The notes under the pieces are model-generated. The model did not search any database and had not been told where the DNA came from. It was given only the letters and a program-made list of their open reading frames with translations. The translations under genes were made by a program, and so were the position numbers. From DAINBT01 sp036732785 (GTDB lineage Bacteria; Planctomycetota; Phycisphaerae; Sedimentisphaerales; SM23-30), in NCBI GenBank assembly GCA_964537505.1, contig CAZICK010000067.1, positions 1-20,969 of the forward strand: 20,969 bases of DNA, given 5' to 3'. Positions 7,766-15,422 of the stretch are shown one piece after another (position 1 is the first letter of the stretch; every line of letters begins with the position of its first letter).

Positions 7766-10504
7766 TCAGGTGGGGTCGGGGTGCTGGTCGGGGTGGTTTA
7801 TTTGGAGTTTTTCGGTGATGAACAGGTCAGCGGCATCGAGGGCGTCGTCGATTTTGTCGGGATTTTTGCCGCCGGCCTGAGCAAACTGTGGCCGGCCTCC
7901 GCCTCCGCCACCCACTATCGGAGCGATGTGCTTAACGATATCACCGGCCTTGAGGCCGCGGTCGATCAGGTCGTCGGTAACAGCGGCAAAGAGCAAGACC
8001 TTGTTGTCATCGGTGGTAGCAGCCAGGACGATAGTGGCGGATGGGGCCTTTTTGCGCAGCAAGTCGATCTGCGAGCGAATGGCTTCGACCGAGGCGGCGG
8101 GGATTTTGCCGATGATTATCCTGGCGGAACCGATGGTTTTGGCGGTATCAAGCAGTTCCTGAGCGGCTGCTTTCAGGTCGGTGGCGGCGCCTTTTTTGAG
8201 TTGCCTGGTGAGTTTTTTGTTGTCTTCGATCATGGCCTCAACGCGGTGAAAAAGCTGATCGGGAGTTGATTTCAACAGAACTGAAAGCCGGTCGATCTGA
8301 TCGCAGCGCCGGTATAACATTTCGTTCATCGCCCTGCCGGTCATGGCGGTGACGCGTCTGACGCCGGTGGCGATGCTTTCTTCTCGAATAATCTTGAACG
8401 AGCCGATGCTGCTGGTGTTGTTGACGTGGGTTCCGCCGCAAAATTCACGACTGAAAGCGTTTTCCAGTTCGTCCGGATGGTCGGCGCCGATGGCCAGTAC
8501 GCGAACGAAATCGCCGTACTTTTCCGAGAACAGGGCCATGGCGCCGAGTCGGCGGGCGTCGGCGATGGGCATAACGTTGAAGGTTACCGGGTGGGCGGCG
8601 GCGATCTGGTCTCGAACGAGGTTTTCCACACGGCTGATCTGTTCAGCAGTCAGGGCTTTTGGATGGGTAAAGTCGAAACGCAGATAATCGGCGCAGACCA
8701 GCGAACCCTCCTGATGAGCATGTTCGCCCAGGACTTCCTGCAAAGCCCATTGGAGCAGATGTGTGGCGGTGTGGTTACGCTGTGTATCTTCGCGGGCAGG
8801 ATCGATGGTAATGGTCATTTCCATACCGACGTTTATGCCGGGCGAGTCGGTGGTGGCGAAATGTACAACGGCTGAGCCGATGCGCCGGACATTGTCAAAA
8901 GTGAAAGTGCCCGCGGGTGAAGTTATGGTTCCTTTGTCGGCGACCTGGCCGCCGGCTTCGGCGTAAGCGCAGGTGCGATCGAACACCAGGCCGACTTCGG
9001 CGGCGGGGACGGCGCCTTCGGTTATGTATTGGTCTTCTAAGATATAGCCGAGCAGCCGGGCTGTGAGCGAGGTAACGTTGTATTTTTGGGAATCGTGCGT
9101 TTCGGGCAGTATCTGACTAAGCGTGTCGGCCTCGTAAATGACGTTTTTCTGAGCGGCGCGTGCCCGCTGGCGCTGCTGGTGCATTAGTTTTTCAAAGCCG
9201 GCGAGGTCAACGGTAAGGTTGCGTTCCCGTGCCATCAGTTGCGTCAGGTCGAGAGGGAAGCCGTAGGTGTCATAGAGTCGAAAGGCTTTTTCGCCGGACA
9301 ATTGAGAGAGTTTGGCTTTTTCCATCTCGGCAATGTCGGCTTCGAAGATGTCTATTCCGCGTTCGAGCGTTTTTCCGAAGCTTTCTTCCTCCGCCTGGAT
9401 GACGTTTGCAACGTGTTTGAGCCGATTGTTCAGTTCGGGGAATGCCTGGGCCATGTTTTCGACAAGGGTGGGGACCAGTGAGTAGATAAACGGTTTGTGC
9501 ATATCGAGCAGTAGTCCGAAACGGCATGCTCGGCGCAGTATCCGGCGCAGGACATATCCGCGACCATCGTTGCCTGGCAAAGCCCCGTCGGCAATGGCGA
9601 ACGTAAGTGCGCGCAGATGATCGCAGATGACACGAAAGGCGTTGTCGGTTTTGTTGCCGAGCCTGGCGGTGTAGGTTTTGCCTGATATTTCGGCGAGGCG
9701 GTTGATGATGGGGGTAAACAGGTCGGTGTCGTAATTGCTGGTTTTGTTCTGGAGGACAGCGACGATGCGTTCGAGTCCGGCGCCGGTATCGACGTGTTTA
9801 TCGGGCAGTTCGTGTAGTTGTCCTGCTTCGTCGCGGTTGTATTGTATGAACACCAGGTTCCACAGTTCGATAAACCGGCTGCAACCGGCATTGACCCGGC
9901 AGACGTGGTCGGGCAGATGTTTCATATCGCAGCGGTCGGGGCCGAGGTCGATGTGGATTTCGCTGCATGGGCCGCATGGGCCGGTCTCACCCATTTCCCA
10001 GAAGTTGTCCTTTCTGGAACATCGGAGCACTCGCTCTTTGGGGATATCGGTGTTTTGGATCCAATACTGTTCGGCTTCGGTGTCGGCCGGCAGATTGTCG
10101 GCGGCATCGCCGGCGAAAACGGTGGCCCAAAGTTTGTTTTTGTCGAGGCGCCATACTTCGGTGAGCAACTGCCATGCCCACGGGATGGCCTCGGCCTTGA
10201 AATAATCGCCGAAAGACCAATTGCCGAGCATCTCGAAGAAAGTGTGATGGTAAGTATCTTTGCCAACCTCTTCCAGGTCGTTGTGTTTACCGCTGACGCG
10301 GATACACTTCTGGGAGTTGACGGCCCGTGGATGATCAGGTTGCATGGTGGCAAGAAAGATGTCTTTGAACTGGTTCATTCCGGCGTTAGTAAACAGCAGG
10401 GTGGGATCGTCAAGAGGGACGACGGACGAGCTTGGGACGAACCGGTGATCATGCTGGAGAAAAAAATCGATAAATTCCTGGCGTATTTGTTGAGAAGTTT
10501 TCAC
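7766..10504 (-). CDS. alaS: Alanyl-tRNA synthetase
   Basis: Class II aminoacyl-tRNA synthetase that charges tRNA-Ala; 912 residues from the chosen start. The catalytic core shows SSVVPLDDPTLLFTNAGMNQ, motif 2 around RVSGKHNDLEEVGKDTYHHT, the METGPCGPCSEIHIDLG-type loop (here GETGPCGPCSEIHIDLG) and motif 3 VDTGAGLERIVAVLQ. The editing domain carries HTATHLL and the second zinc-site part CGGTHV. The C-terminal C-Ala domain ends with the glycine-rich GGGGGGRPQFAQAGG. GTG 10504 is preferred because AAGGA lies about 10 bases upstream and it gives the usual family start VKTSQQIRQEF; ATG 10534 or GTG 10549 would add up to 15 residues. It follows htrA by 59 bases and is probably co-transcribed with it. 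Confidence 0.96.
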   Translation of the reverse strand: MKTSQQIRQEFIDFFLQHDHRFVPSSSVVPLDDPTLLFTNAGMNQFKDIFLATMQPDHPRAVNSQKCIRVSGKHNDLEEVGKDTYHHTFFEMLGNWSFGDYFKAEAIPWAWQLLTEVWRLDKNKLWATVFAGDAADNLPADTEAEQYWIQNTDIPKERVLRCSRKDNFWEMGETGPCGPCSEIHIDLGPDRCDMKHLPDHVCRVNAGCSRFIELWNLVFIQYNRDEAGQLHELPDKHVDTGAGLERIVAVLQNKTSNYDTDLFTPIINRLAEISGKTYTARLGNKTDNAFRVICDHLRALTFAIADGALPGNDGRGYVLRRILRRACRFGLLLDMHKPFIYSLVPTLVENMAQAFPELNNRLKHVANVIQAEEESFGKTLERGIDIFEADIAEMEKAKLSQLSGEKAFRLYDTYGFPLDLTQLMARERNLTVDLAGFEKLMHQQRQRARAAQKNVIYEADTLSQILPETHDSQKYNVTSLTARLLGYILEDQYITEGAVPAAEVGLVFDRTCAYAEAGGQVADKGTITSPAGTFTFDNVRRIGSAVVHFATTDSPGINVGMEMTITIDPAREDTQRNHTATHLLQWALQEVLGEHAHQEGSLVCADYLRFDFTHPKALTAEQISRVENLVRDQIAAAHPVTFNVMPIADARRLGAMALFSEKYGDFVRVLAIGADHPDELENAFSREFCGGTHVNNTSSIGSFKIIREESIATGVRRVTAMTGRAMNEMLYRRCDQIDRLSVLLKSTPDQLFHRVEAMIEDNKKLTRQLKKGAATDLKAAAQELLDTAKTIGSARIIIGKIPAASVEAIRSQIDLLRKKAPSATIVLAATTDDNKVLLFAAVTDDLIDRGLKAGDIVKHIAPIVGGGGGGRPQFAQAGGKNPDKIDDALDAADLFITEKLQINHPDQHPDPT

Positions 10505-10563
10505 CGTAAATTTTTCCTTTTCGAGAAAGGGCATGGGACAAAGCCGCACCCTACAAAACCAGA

Positions 10564-11979
10564 CTATAAATCTTCTATGGAATCGAGAGTCGGCCTGGGC
10601 TGTAAAAATTTTATGTTCGGCATATCGTCTTGATATTTTTGAGCCAATTTTATGAAATCATCGAGATCGTCAACCGTATTGCCATTGATTTCGGTGATTA
10701 TCGCACCTGCTTCGATGTTGAAGTCGTCGGCGGGCGAATCCGGTGCAAGGGCGTAAACCAGAACGCCATTTTGGCCGGGATCGAGGCTCATAATGTTTTT
10801 GCGCCAATTGGTCAGTGGTTTTATCTTCATTCCCCAGACGATGATCGAGATGGCGGCAGCTTCCTGTTGAAATCCGTGTATGTCTTTGATATCTCGCCCG
10901 GTAAGTTTGACGGAAAGGGTAAGTTTTCGGGATCGGCCGTCCGAGCCGCGCAGCAGTTCCAACTGAACGAGTTCGTGGAGCTTGCAATGATTTATATAAG
11001 CGATGAGGTCTTCTCGACTATAGACTCTCTGACCATTGGCGGCGCGAATGAGGTCTCCGGGCCGAATGCCGGCATCGTAGGCGGGGAAACCCAATATGGC
11101 AGATTCCACCAGTGCGCCTGATATCTCCGTAAGTCCGAGTCGCTCCTGGGTTTCCTGGTCAACGCTGGGGGCCAGTTCCAGTCCCAGAAAAGCATGGTTA
11201 AGCACTTGTCCGTTCCTGAGCTGGTCGATTCTATCGAGTATTTCCTGGTTGAGGGTGATAGCGAAACCAAACTGCTGATCGGAAGAGGGGGCTTTGGTCA
11301 TGGCGGTGATGATGCCGATGGCATAGCCCAACTCGTTGACCAAAGGTCCGCCGCTGCTGCCGGGCAGAGTAATGGCACTGGTTTGAATGAGGTTGTCGTA
11401 ATAGCGGTCATTTGCCGGGTCGATCTCGGTGCTGAGGGTCTGGCCGAGCCGATTGATATGTCCAAAGGTGGCGACAGGTTTGCCGTCGGAGCCGGTGCCG
11501 AGTGGATTGCCCATGGCGATAACCACCTGGCCGGTCGCGATGGGACGCCCTGGCGGGTTGATGAGCAGGACATCAAGGTTTTCCGCATCGATCTTCAGAA
11601 CGGCGATATCGGTACGCCGGTCGGCGGCGACAACCTCGGCAATGTATTGGCGTTTGTCGGCCAGGGTTATGCGTATGCGATGTGTGTTGTGGATGACGTG
11701 TTCATTGGTGATGATGTAACCGTCAGAATCAAAGATAAAGCCACTGCCGGAATTGGAATCTCGACGAATGTAGTTTTTCCCAACACTGGTATGTTGCAGG
11801 GCTTCAATGGCGACCACTGACCTGCTGACTCGTTCAACGACATTACCGTATAAGTCGTACCATATAGTGATGTCGTCGCCCTTGGAGGAGGACCAAAACT
11901 GCTGTATATAGTTGACGGAAGCGACTATACTGCAAATGGCCAATATAACTATGAGAATGTTTGTCTTTTTAGAGCTCAT
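10564..11979 (-). CDS. HtrA/Deg-family serine protease with two PDZ domains
   Basis: 471 residues. A single N-terminal hydrophobic helix (about 8-28) anchors or exports it, so the protease acts in the periplasm or at the membrane. The trypsin-like domain holds the triad: His94 in TNEHVI, Asp124 in RRTDIAVLKI and Ser209 in LPGSSGGPL; the family usually has GNSGGP, here GSSGGP. Two PDZ domains follow, about 262-360 (GIRPGDLIRAANG) and 370-460 (LAPDSPADDF...GAIITEINGNTV). It should degrade or refold damaged envelope proteins. No Shine-Dalgarno is visible before ATG 11979. It lies 142 bases downstream of recA; that gap shows no clear promoter or terminator. Confidence 0.93.
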   Translation of the reverse strand: MSSKKTNILIVILAICSIVASVNYIQQFWSSSKGDDITIWYDLYGNVVERVSRSVVAIEALQHTSVGKNYIRRDSNSGSGFIFDSDGYIITNEHVIHNTHRIRITLADKRQYIAEVVAADRRTDIAVLKIDAENLDVLLINPPGRPIATGQVVIAMGNPLGTGSDGKPVATFGHINRLGQTLSTEIDPANDRYYDNLIQTSAITLPGSSGGPLVNELGYAIGIITAMTKAPSSDQQFGFAITLNQEILDRIDQLRNGQVLNHAFLGLELAPSVDQETQERLGLTEISGALVESAILGFPAYDAGIRPGDLIRAANGQRVYSREDLIAYINHCKLHELVQLELLRGSDGRSRKLTLSVKLTGRDIKDIHGFQQEAAAISIIVWGMKIKPLTNWRKNIMSLDPGQNGVLVYALAPDSPADDFNIEAGAIITEINGNTVDDLDDFIKLAQKYQDDMPNIKFLQPRPTLDSIEDL

Positions 11980-12121
11980 ATTTCAGCTATCGGCATAAGA
12001 GCCGGCCACGCCGTAAAGGGTTAGGCTACCTTTGGCCATTCACAACAGACTCCGCCAAATCGTATCTTGTACGTGCCAAACGGTTCGTACCACGAATTTT
12101 TCAAACATCTCCGAAGTACCA

Positions 12122-13213
12122 TTACTTTTTTGCGGTCTTTTCGGCATCGGTTTTGCCGGTCTGTGATTTTGTTTTTTCCGCGGTCCGGTCGGTTTCTTTG
12201 GATTCGATTCCGTGAGCGGCTAATATTTTCTGTCGTAACTCCCGACAGAGATCGGGGTTTTCCTGCAGGAACTCTCGTGCTTTTTCCACGCCCCTGCCGA
12301 CAGTGATGTCGCCATATCGCAGAAAAGTGCCGCTTTTTTCTATTATTTCCTTATCAACAGCCATGTCAATCAGGTCGCCTTCAACGCTTATGCCGCGATC
12401 GAACATGATATCAAACTCCGACTGCCGAAAAGGAGGCGCCATTTTGTTCTTGACGACACGAGCACGGACGCGATTGCCGATAGCGCCTTTGGCGTCTTTG
12501 ATAGTGCTGACCCTTCTGACGTCGATGCGGACGGAACTGTAGAATTTCAGGGCGTTACCTCCGGGTGTGGTTTCCGGGTTGCCGAACATAACGCCGATCT
12601 TCATTCGAATCTGGTTGATGAAGATCAAACTGGTTCGGCTTTTGCTGACAGCGGCGGTGAGTTTTCGCATAGCCTGGCTCATCAGGCGGGCCTGAAGACC
12701 GACGTGAGTATCGCCTATTTCTCCCTGCAGCTCAGCCTGCGGAATCAGTGCGGCGACCGAATCGACGACTATTATGTCCACGGCATTGCTTCTGACGAGC
12801 ATTTCGACGATATTGAGAGCTTCTTCACCGGAGCTGGGCTGGGAAAACAGCAGAGATTCCAGGTTGACGCCGATACGCCTGGCCCAGGTGGGATCAATGG
12901 CGTGCTCAGCGTCGATAAAAGCAGCGATGCCGCCGGCCTTTTGCGCCTGAGCGACGGTGTGCAGGGCCAGAGTGGTCTTGCCGCTGGATTCGGGTCCGAA
13001 AAGCTCGATGACCCGTCCACGCGGAATTCCGCCGCCGCCCAAAGCGATATCCAGTGAAAGTGCTCCCGTGCTGATACCGTCGATCTTTGCCACGCAGGAT
13101 TCACCCAGGTTCATAATGGACCCTTTGCCAAATTGTTTTTCGATCTGGGCCAGGGCCTGATCGAGGGCCGTGGGAGTTTTGTCGATTTTAGTGGTCTTTG
13201 CGGCTTTTGCCAT
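12122..13213 (-). CDS. recA: RecA recombinase
   Basis: 363 residues; the ATP-dependent strand-exchange protein for homologous repair and SOS activation. GPESSGKT (73-80) is the Walker A motif, followed by FIDAEHAIDP, IIVVDSVAALIPQAELQGEIGD, the L2 region GVMFGNPETTPGGNALKFYSS and the polymer-contact FINQIRMKIG. The C-terminus is a lysine/threonine/glutamate-rich tail. The start at 13213 has AGGAG with a 6-base spacer. What lies upstream is unusual: its leader and promoter region is present in three tandem 106-base copies. Confidence 0.98.
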   Translation of the reverse strand: MAKAAKTTKIDKTPTALDQALAQIEKQFGKGSIMNLGESCVAKIDGISTGALSLDIALGGGGIPRGRVIELFGPESSGKTTLALHTVAQAQKAGGIAAFIDAEHAIDPTWARRIGVNLESLLFSQPSSGEEALNIVEMLVRSNAVDIIVVDSVAALIPQAELQGEIGDTHVGLQARLMSQAMRKLTAAVSKSRTSLIFINQIRMKIGVMFGNPETTPGGNALKFYSSVRIDVRRVSTIKDAKGAIGNRVRARVVKNKMAPPFRQSEFDIMFDRGISVEGDLIDMAVDKEIIEKSGTFLRYGDITVGRGVEKAREFLQENPDLCRELRQKILAAHGIESKETDRTAEKTKSQTGKTDAEKTAKK

Positions 13214-13249
13214 ATTGTTCTCCTATGTTAAAACTTTTTTAATCTCGTC

Positions 13250-13258
13250 ATTTTACCA
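13250..13258 (-). promoter_or_regulatory. Candidate extended -10 box of recA
   Basis: TGGTAAAAT on the minus strand, 36 bases upstream of the recA start, repeated at +106 and +212 in the other copies. The best -35 is a weak TTGGTC at only 14 bases, so it is a tentative promoter. No known LexA box (neither the gamma-proteobacterial nor the Gram-positive type) was recognised. Confidence 0.35.
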
Positions 13259-13307
13259 TTCCAGCGAGCGACCAACGGGAGCGCCCTTTGCCAACTTTGT
13301 ACAACAT

Positions 13308-13325
13308 AAAAAGTGGCCATGCCAC
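13308..13325 (-). terminator. Terminator-like hairpin in recA leader copy 1
   Basis: On the minus strand GTGGC-ATG-GCCAC forms a 5-bp stem with a 3-base loop, followed by TTTTT. The stem's left side overlaps AGGAGGTGGC, a near-perfect Shine-Dalgarno, and the loop is an ATG. It could act as an attenuator between the tandem promoters and recA. Confidence 0.45.
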
Positions 13326-13413
13326 CTCCTATGTTAAAACTTTTTTAATCTCGTCATTTTACCATTCCAGCGAGCGACCAACGGGAGCGCCCTTTGCCAA
13401 CTTTGTACAACAT

Positions 13414-13431
13414 AAAAAGTGGCCATGCCAC
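13414..13431 (-). terminator. Terminator-like hairpin in recA leader copy 2
   Basis: Identical to the hairpin at 13308-13325, one 106-base period further upstream of recA. Confidence 0.45.
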
Positions 13432-13519
13432 CTCCTATGTTAAAACTTTTTTAATCTCGTCATTTTACCATTCCAGTGAGCGACCAACGGGAGCGCCCTT
13501 TACCAACTTTATACAACAT

Positions 13520-13537
13520 AAAAAGTGGCCATGCCAC
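13520..13537 (-). terminator. Terminator-like hairpin after ligT (leader copy 3)
   Basis: Same GTGGC-ATG-GCCAC stem with TTTTT, 14 bases after the ligT stop on the same strand. In this position it can serve as the ligT terminator, and may be the ancestral function of the element before the region was multiplied. Confidence 0.55.
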
Positions 13538-13551
13538 CTCTTTTTTGTTTA

Positions 13552-14127
13552 TTAGTCCAATTTTGCATGGTGCAGGGCGGTATAAACAGGGCCGGTTCGA
13601 GTCAATTCGCTTTGGAAAACGGTTAAGGCCCAAACATCCTGCCGAGCCAGAACAAAAGGTTCTATGTCCTTAACAGCGTCCTGAACGGTTTGGCCGATCT
13701 TTGCGTTTTTGATACGAGCCAGTGTCAGGTGCGGGGTAAACTTTCGCCCTTCGGGCGGGAAACCCAACATCCCTAAGTGATTTTCCAATGCCGTCTGTAG
13801 GCTTTGCAGTTCTTTACTGCCGTCGGTAATGCCCGTCCATAAAACGCGGGCCGAGCCGCTGGGCGGGAAACAACCGCAATTAGCAAACTCGAAATCAAAG
13901 GGAACAGTTCCCACAACGGCCATCGAAACGGCTGAACAGATATCCGCGATAACATTGTCCTGAACATCACCCAGAAACTTGAGTGTCAGATGGATGTTTT
14001 CCGGCCGGACCCAATTGACGGATGTATCGAGAACGTCAAACCGACGTCGCAGGCGGTCTTGCAACCTACCCAGTTCCTTTCTGACAGCCTCGTCCAACTC
14101 AATAGCTATGAAACAACGTATCAACAT
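13552..14127 (-). CDS. thpR: RNA 2',3'-cyclic phosphodiesterase (2H family, LigT/ThpR)
   Basis: 191 residues, normal for the family. The two HxTx motifs of the 2H phosphoesterase fold are HLT at 46-48 (NIHLTLKFLG) and HLT at 133-135 (FTPHLTLARI), giving a complete active site for opening 2',3'-cyclic phosphates on RNA or ligating tRNA halves in vitro. ATG 14127 is chosen because AAAGGTG lies 7 bases upstream and the protein then begins MLIRCFIAIEL as expected; an upstream in-frame ATG at 14181 would add an 18-residue repetitive tail encoded by a 21-bp duplication. The nearest upstream gene, pfkB, is on the same strand; the 122 bases between them carry repeats. Confidence 0.92.
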   Translation of the reverse strand: MLIRCFIAIELDEAVRKELGRLQDRLRRRFDVLDTSVNWVRPENIHLTLKFLGDVQDNVIADICSAVSMAVVGTVPFDFEFANCGCFPPSGSARVLWTGITDGSKELQSLQTALENHLGMLGFPPEGRKFTPHLTLARIKNAKIGQTVQDAVKDIEPFVLARQDVWALTVFQSELTRTGPVYTALHHAKLD

Positions 14128-14128
14128 A

Positions 14129-14170
14129 ACAATACACCTTTTATAGAACACAATACACCTTTTATAGAAC
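14129..14170. repeat. 21-bp perfect tandem duplication over the ligT ribosome-binding site
   Basis: Two exact 21-base copies, 14129-14149 and 14150-14170, start acaatacacc and end tatagaac. Each contains AAAGGTG on the minus strand, so the Shine-Dalgarno of ligT is duplicated. Confidence 0.95.
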
Positions 14171-14246
14171 ACGAATGACACGGATTTTACGGATTTTCAC
14201 TGATTAAGACAAACTAAATTATTTCGCTGTAAATCCGTGTTCTATA
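14165..14246. repeat. Imperfect inverted repeat between pfkB and ligT
   Basis: The arm at 14229-14246 (GTAAATCCGTGTTCTATA) is matched in reverse complement by 14165-14190, with an inserted ~9-base segment that partly repeats its neighbour. Between the arms ACGGATTTT occurs twice in tandem. It resembles dispersed intergenic repeats rather than a gene; it could fold as a long hairpin in the pfkB-ligT transcript. Confidence 0.6.
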
Positions 14247-14249
14247 TGG

Positions 14250-15155
14250 CTAAAACCGCATCATGTTCCGCAGTTGCTGCAATCTTTGTTCGATCTGGCT
14301 TTTGCCGACCTGCTGCCAGCGGTTTAGCGAAAAATCCTCGATAACCAGCGATGCGGTGCAGGTGCCGTAGGCGACGGCCTTTTTCAGGGTGTTCAGATTG
14401 GTACTGTCTTGCCCGGCCAGATAGCCCATCATGCCGCCGGCAAAGCTGTCGCCGGCGCCGGTAGGATCCTTTACCTGGGCGGTCGGATAAGCCGGCATTG
14501 TGAAACATTCGTTCTGATCGGTCAGCAGCAATGTGCCGTGCTCACCCTTTTTGATTACGACAAACCGTGGTCCTAGCTTGATGATCTCCTGTGCGGCCCC
14601 GATCAGGTTGTCCCTGCCGGTGAGCATTCGGGCTTCGCCTTCATTGAGGACCAGGGCATCGATGCGGTCCAGTAATTTGTTCAGGTCATTGCGAGCGGTC
14701 TCGATCCAAAGGTTCATGGTATCGGCCACGGCTAACCTGGGACCATCCAACTCCTCCAGCAGTCGCAATTGCAGAGCTGGGGCGGTGTTGGCCAGGAAGA
14801 CGTATTGGCTGTCTTTGTACGCCCCCGGCATGGCTGGCGGCGATTCAGCCAGTACGTTAAGCTCTACGCCATCGGTGGTGGCATCGTTCATCGAACCTTC
14901 GTAGCTGCCCTGCCAGCGAAAGGTTTTACTGCCCGGCCGGACTTCCAGTCCCTGCAGGTCAACGTCGCGGCCAGCGAAAACTTCCCGCAAATCGAACGGA
15001 CAATCATCGCCTATCACCCCGACAAAGCGCACCGGCGAAAAAAAACTGGCCGCCATGCTGAAATAGACTATCGAGCCGCCCAGGCAGTTTTCACTGACGC
15101 CGAACGGCGTCTTAACCGTGTCGATCCCAATTGAACCGGTTACCAGTAATGACAT
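14250..15155 (-). CDS. PfkB/ribokinase-family sugar or nucleoside kinase
   Basis: 301 residues. The N-terminal signature is TGSIGIDTV with GGSIVYFSMAASFF, and the C-terminal PfkB signature DPTGAGDSFAGG (230-241) includes the catalytic base Asp236 and the anion hole. ATP-dependent phosphorylation of a sugar or nucleoside is expected; the substrate cannot be read, though adenosine-kinase-like members share this form. ATG 15155 is supported by AAAGGA 7 bases upstream. An in-frame ATG at 15212 would add 19 residues encoded partly by the 55-bp dispersed repeat and has no Shine-Dalgarno, so it is rejected as start. Confidence 0.9.
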   Translation of the reverse strand: MSLLVTGSIGIDTVKTPFGVSENCLGGSIVYFSMAASFFSPVRFVGVIGDDCPFDLREVFAGRDVDLQGLEVRPGSKTFRWQGSYEGSMNDATTDGVELNVLAESPPAMPGAYKDSQYVFLANTAPALQLRLLEELDGPRLAVADTMNLWIETARNDLNKLLDRIDALVLNEGEARMLTGRDNLIGAAQEIIKLGPRFVVIKKGEHGTLLLTDQNECFTMPAYPTAQVKDPTGAGDSFAGGMMGYLAGQDSTNLNTLKKAVAYGTCTASLVIEDFSLNRWQQVGKSQIEQRLQQLRNMMRF

Positions 15156-15180
15156 TTTTGAATCCTTTACACTTACGCTC

Positions 15181-15235
15181 AACTTTCGCAGTTTTTTTAA
15201 CCCAATTTCCATTCAACAGGGCCTGTTACACGAAA
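15181..15235 (-). repeat. 55-bp dispersed repeat, right copy
   Basis: Reverse complement matches 156-210 at 52 of 55 bases without gaps. It sits 25 bases upstream of the pfkB start and points toward it, as the left copy points toward its own downstream gene. The AACAGGCCCTGTT palindrome is intact. The segment 15156-15422 between pfkB and the SDR gene holds otherwise only the SDR terminator at 15341-15359. Confidence 0.75.
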
Positions 15236-15340
15236 ATGGATTTTTATGCAGTTTCGACAAATGTTTCACTAATGTATAAAATTATCTCCTCTTGGCTCTA
15301 AAAGGCCCTGTTCTAACTTTGCGTATAAGCAACACACAAT

Positions 15341-15359
15341 AAAAAGTGCGAATTCGCAC
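15341..15359 (-). terminator. Rho-independent terminator of the SDR gene
   Basis: The perfect 14-base palindrome GTGCGAATTCGCAC (15346-15359) is followed on the minus strand by TTTTTATT, 63 bases after the SDR stop. As a hairpin its loop is small, so the effective stem is about 5 bp. Confidence 0.65.
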
Positions 15360-15422
15360 ACTACGGGAATCCCTAAAATTTCGCTCGTTTCCACCACAAA
15401 AGCGATTTCAGAAGGTACTGTA

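Larger units (their letters stand above)
13221..13538 (-). repeat. Three tandem 106-bp copies of the recA upstream region
   Basis: Copies are 13221-13326, 13327-13432 and 13433-13538. Copies 1 and 2 (nearest recA) are identical; copy 3 differs by three transitions. Read toward recA, each unit has a hairpin with T tract, a TGGTAAAAT extended -10-like box, and a purine-rich end that supplies recA's own Shine-Dalgarno in copy 1. This stretch fills nearly all of the 338 bases between recA and ligT. The near-identity of the copies points to recent duplication. Confidence 0.97.

Noticed and set aside
8238..10353. Long open frames antisense to alaS
   Set aside because: They mirror the high-GC third positions of the alaS codons, show no recognisable domain, and overlap a gene with complete motifs.
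13221..13538. CRISPR-like array upstream of recA
   Set aside because: The copies are contiguous 106-bp tandem units with no variable spacers and no cas genes nearby.
14182..14249. Short gene between ligT and pfkB
   Set aside because: Only repeat words and no start with ribosome-binding site; nothing supports coding.
15156..15212. N-terminal extension of the PfkB kinase from ATG 15212
   Set aside because: The 19 extra residues are encoded partly by a dispersed repeat, lack a Shine-Dalgarno, and precede the normal family start MSLLVTGSIG.
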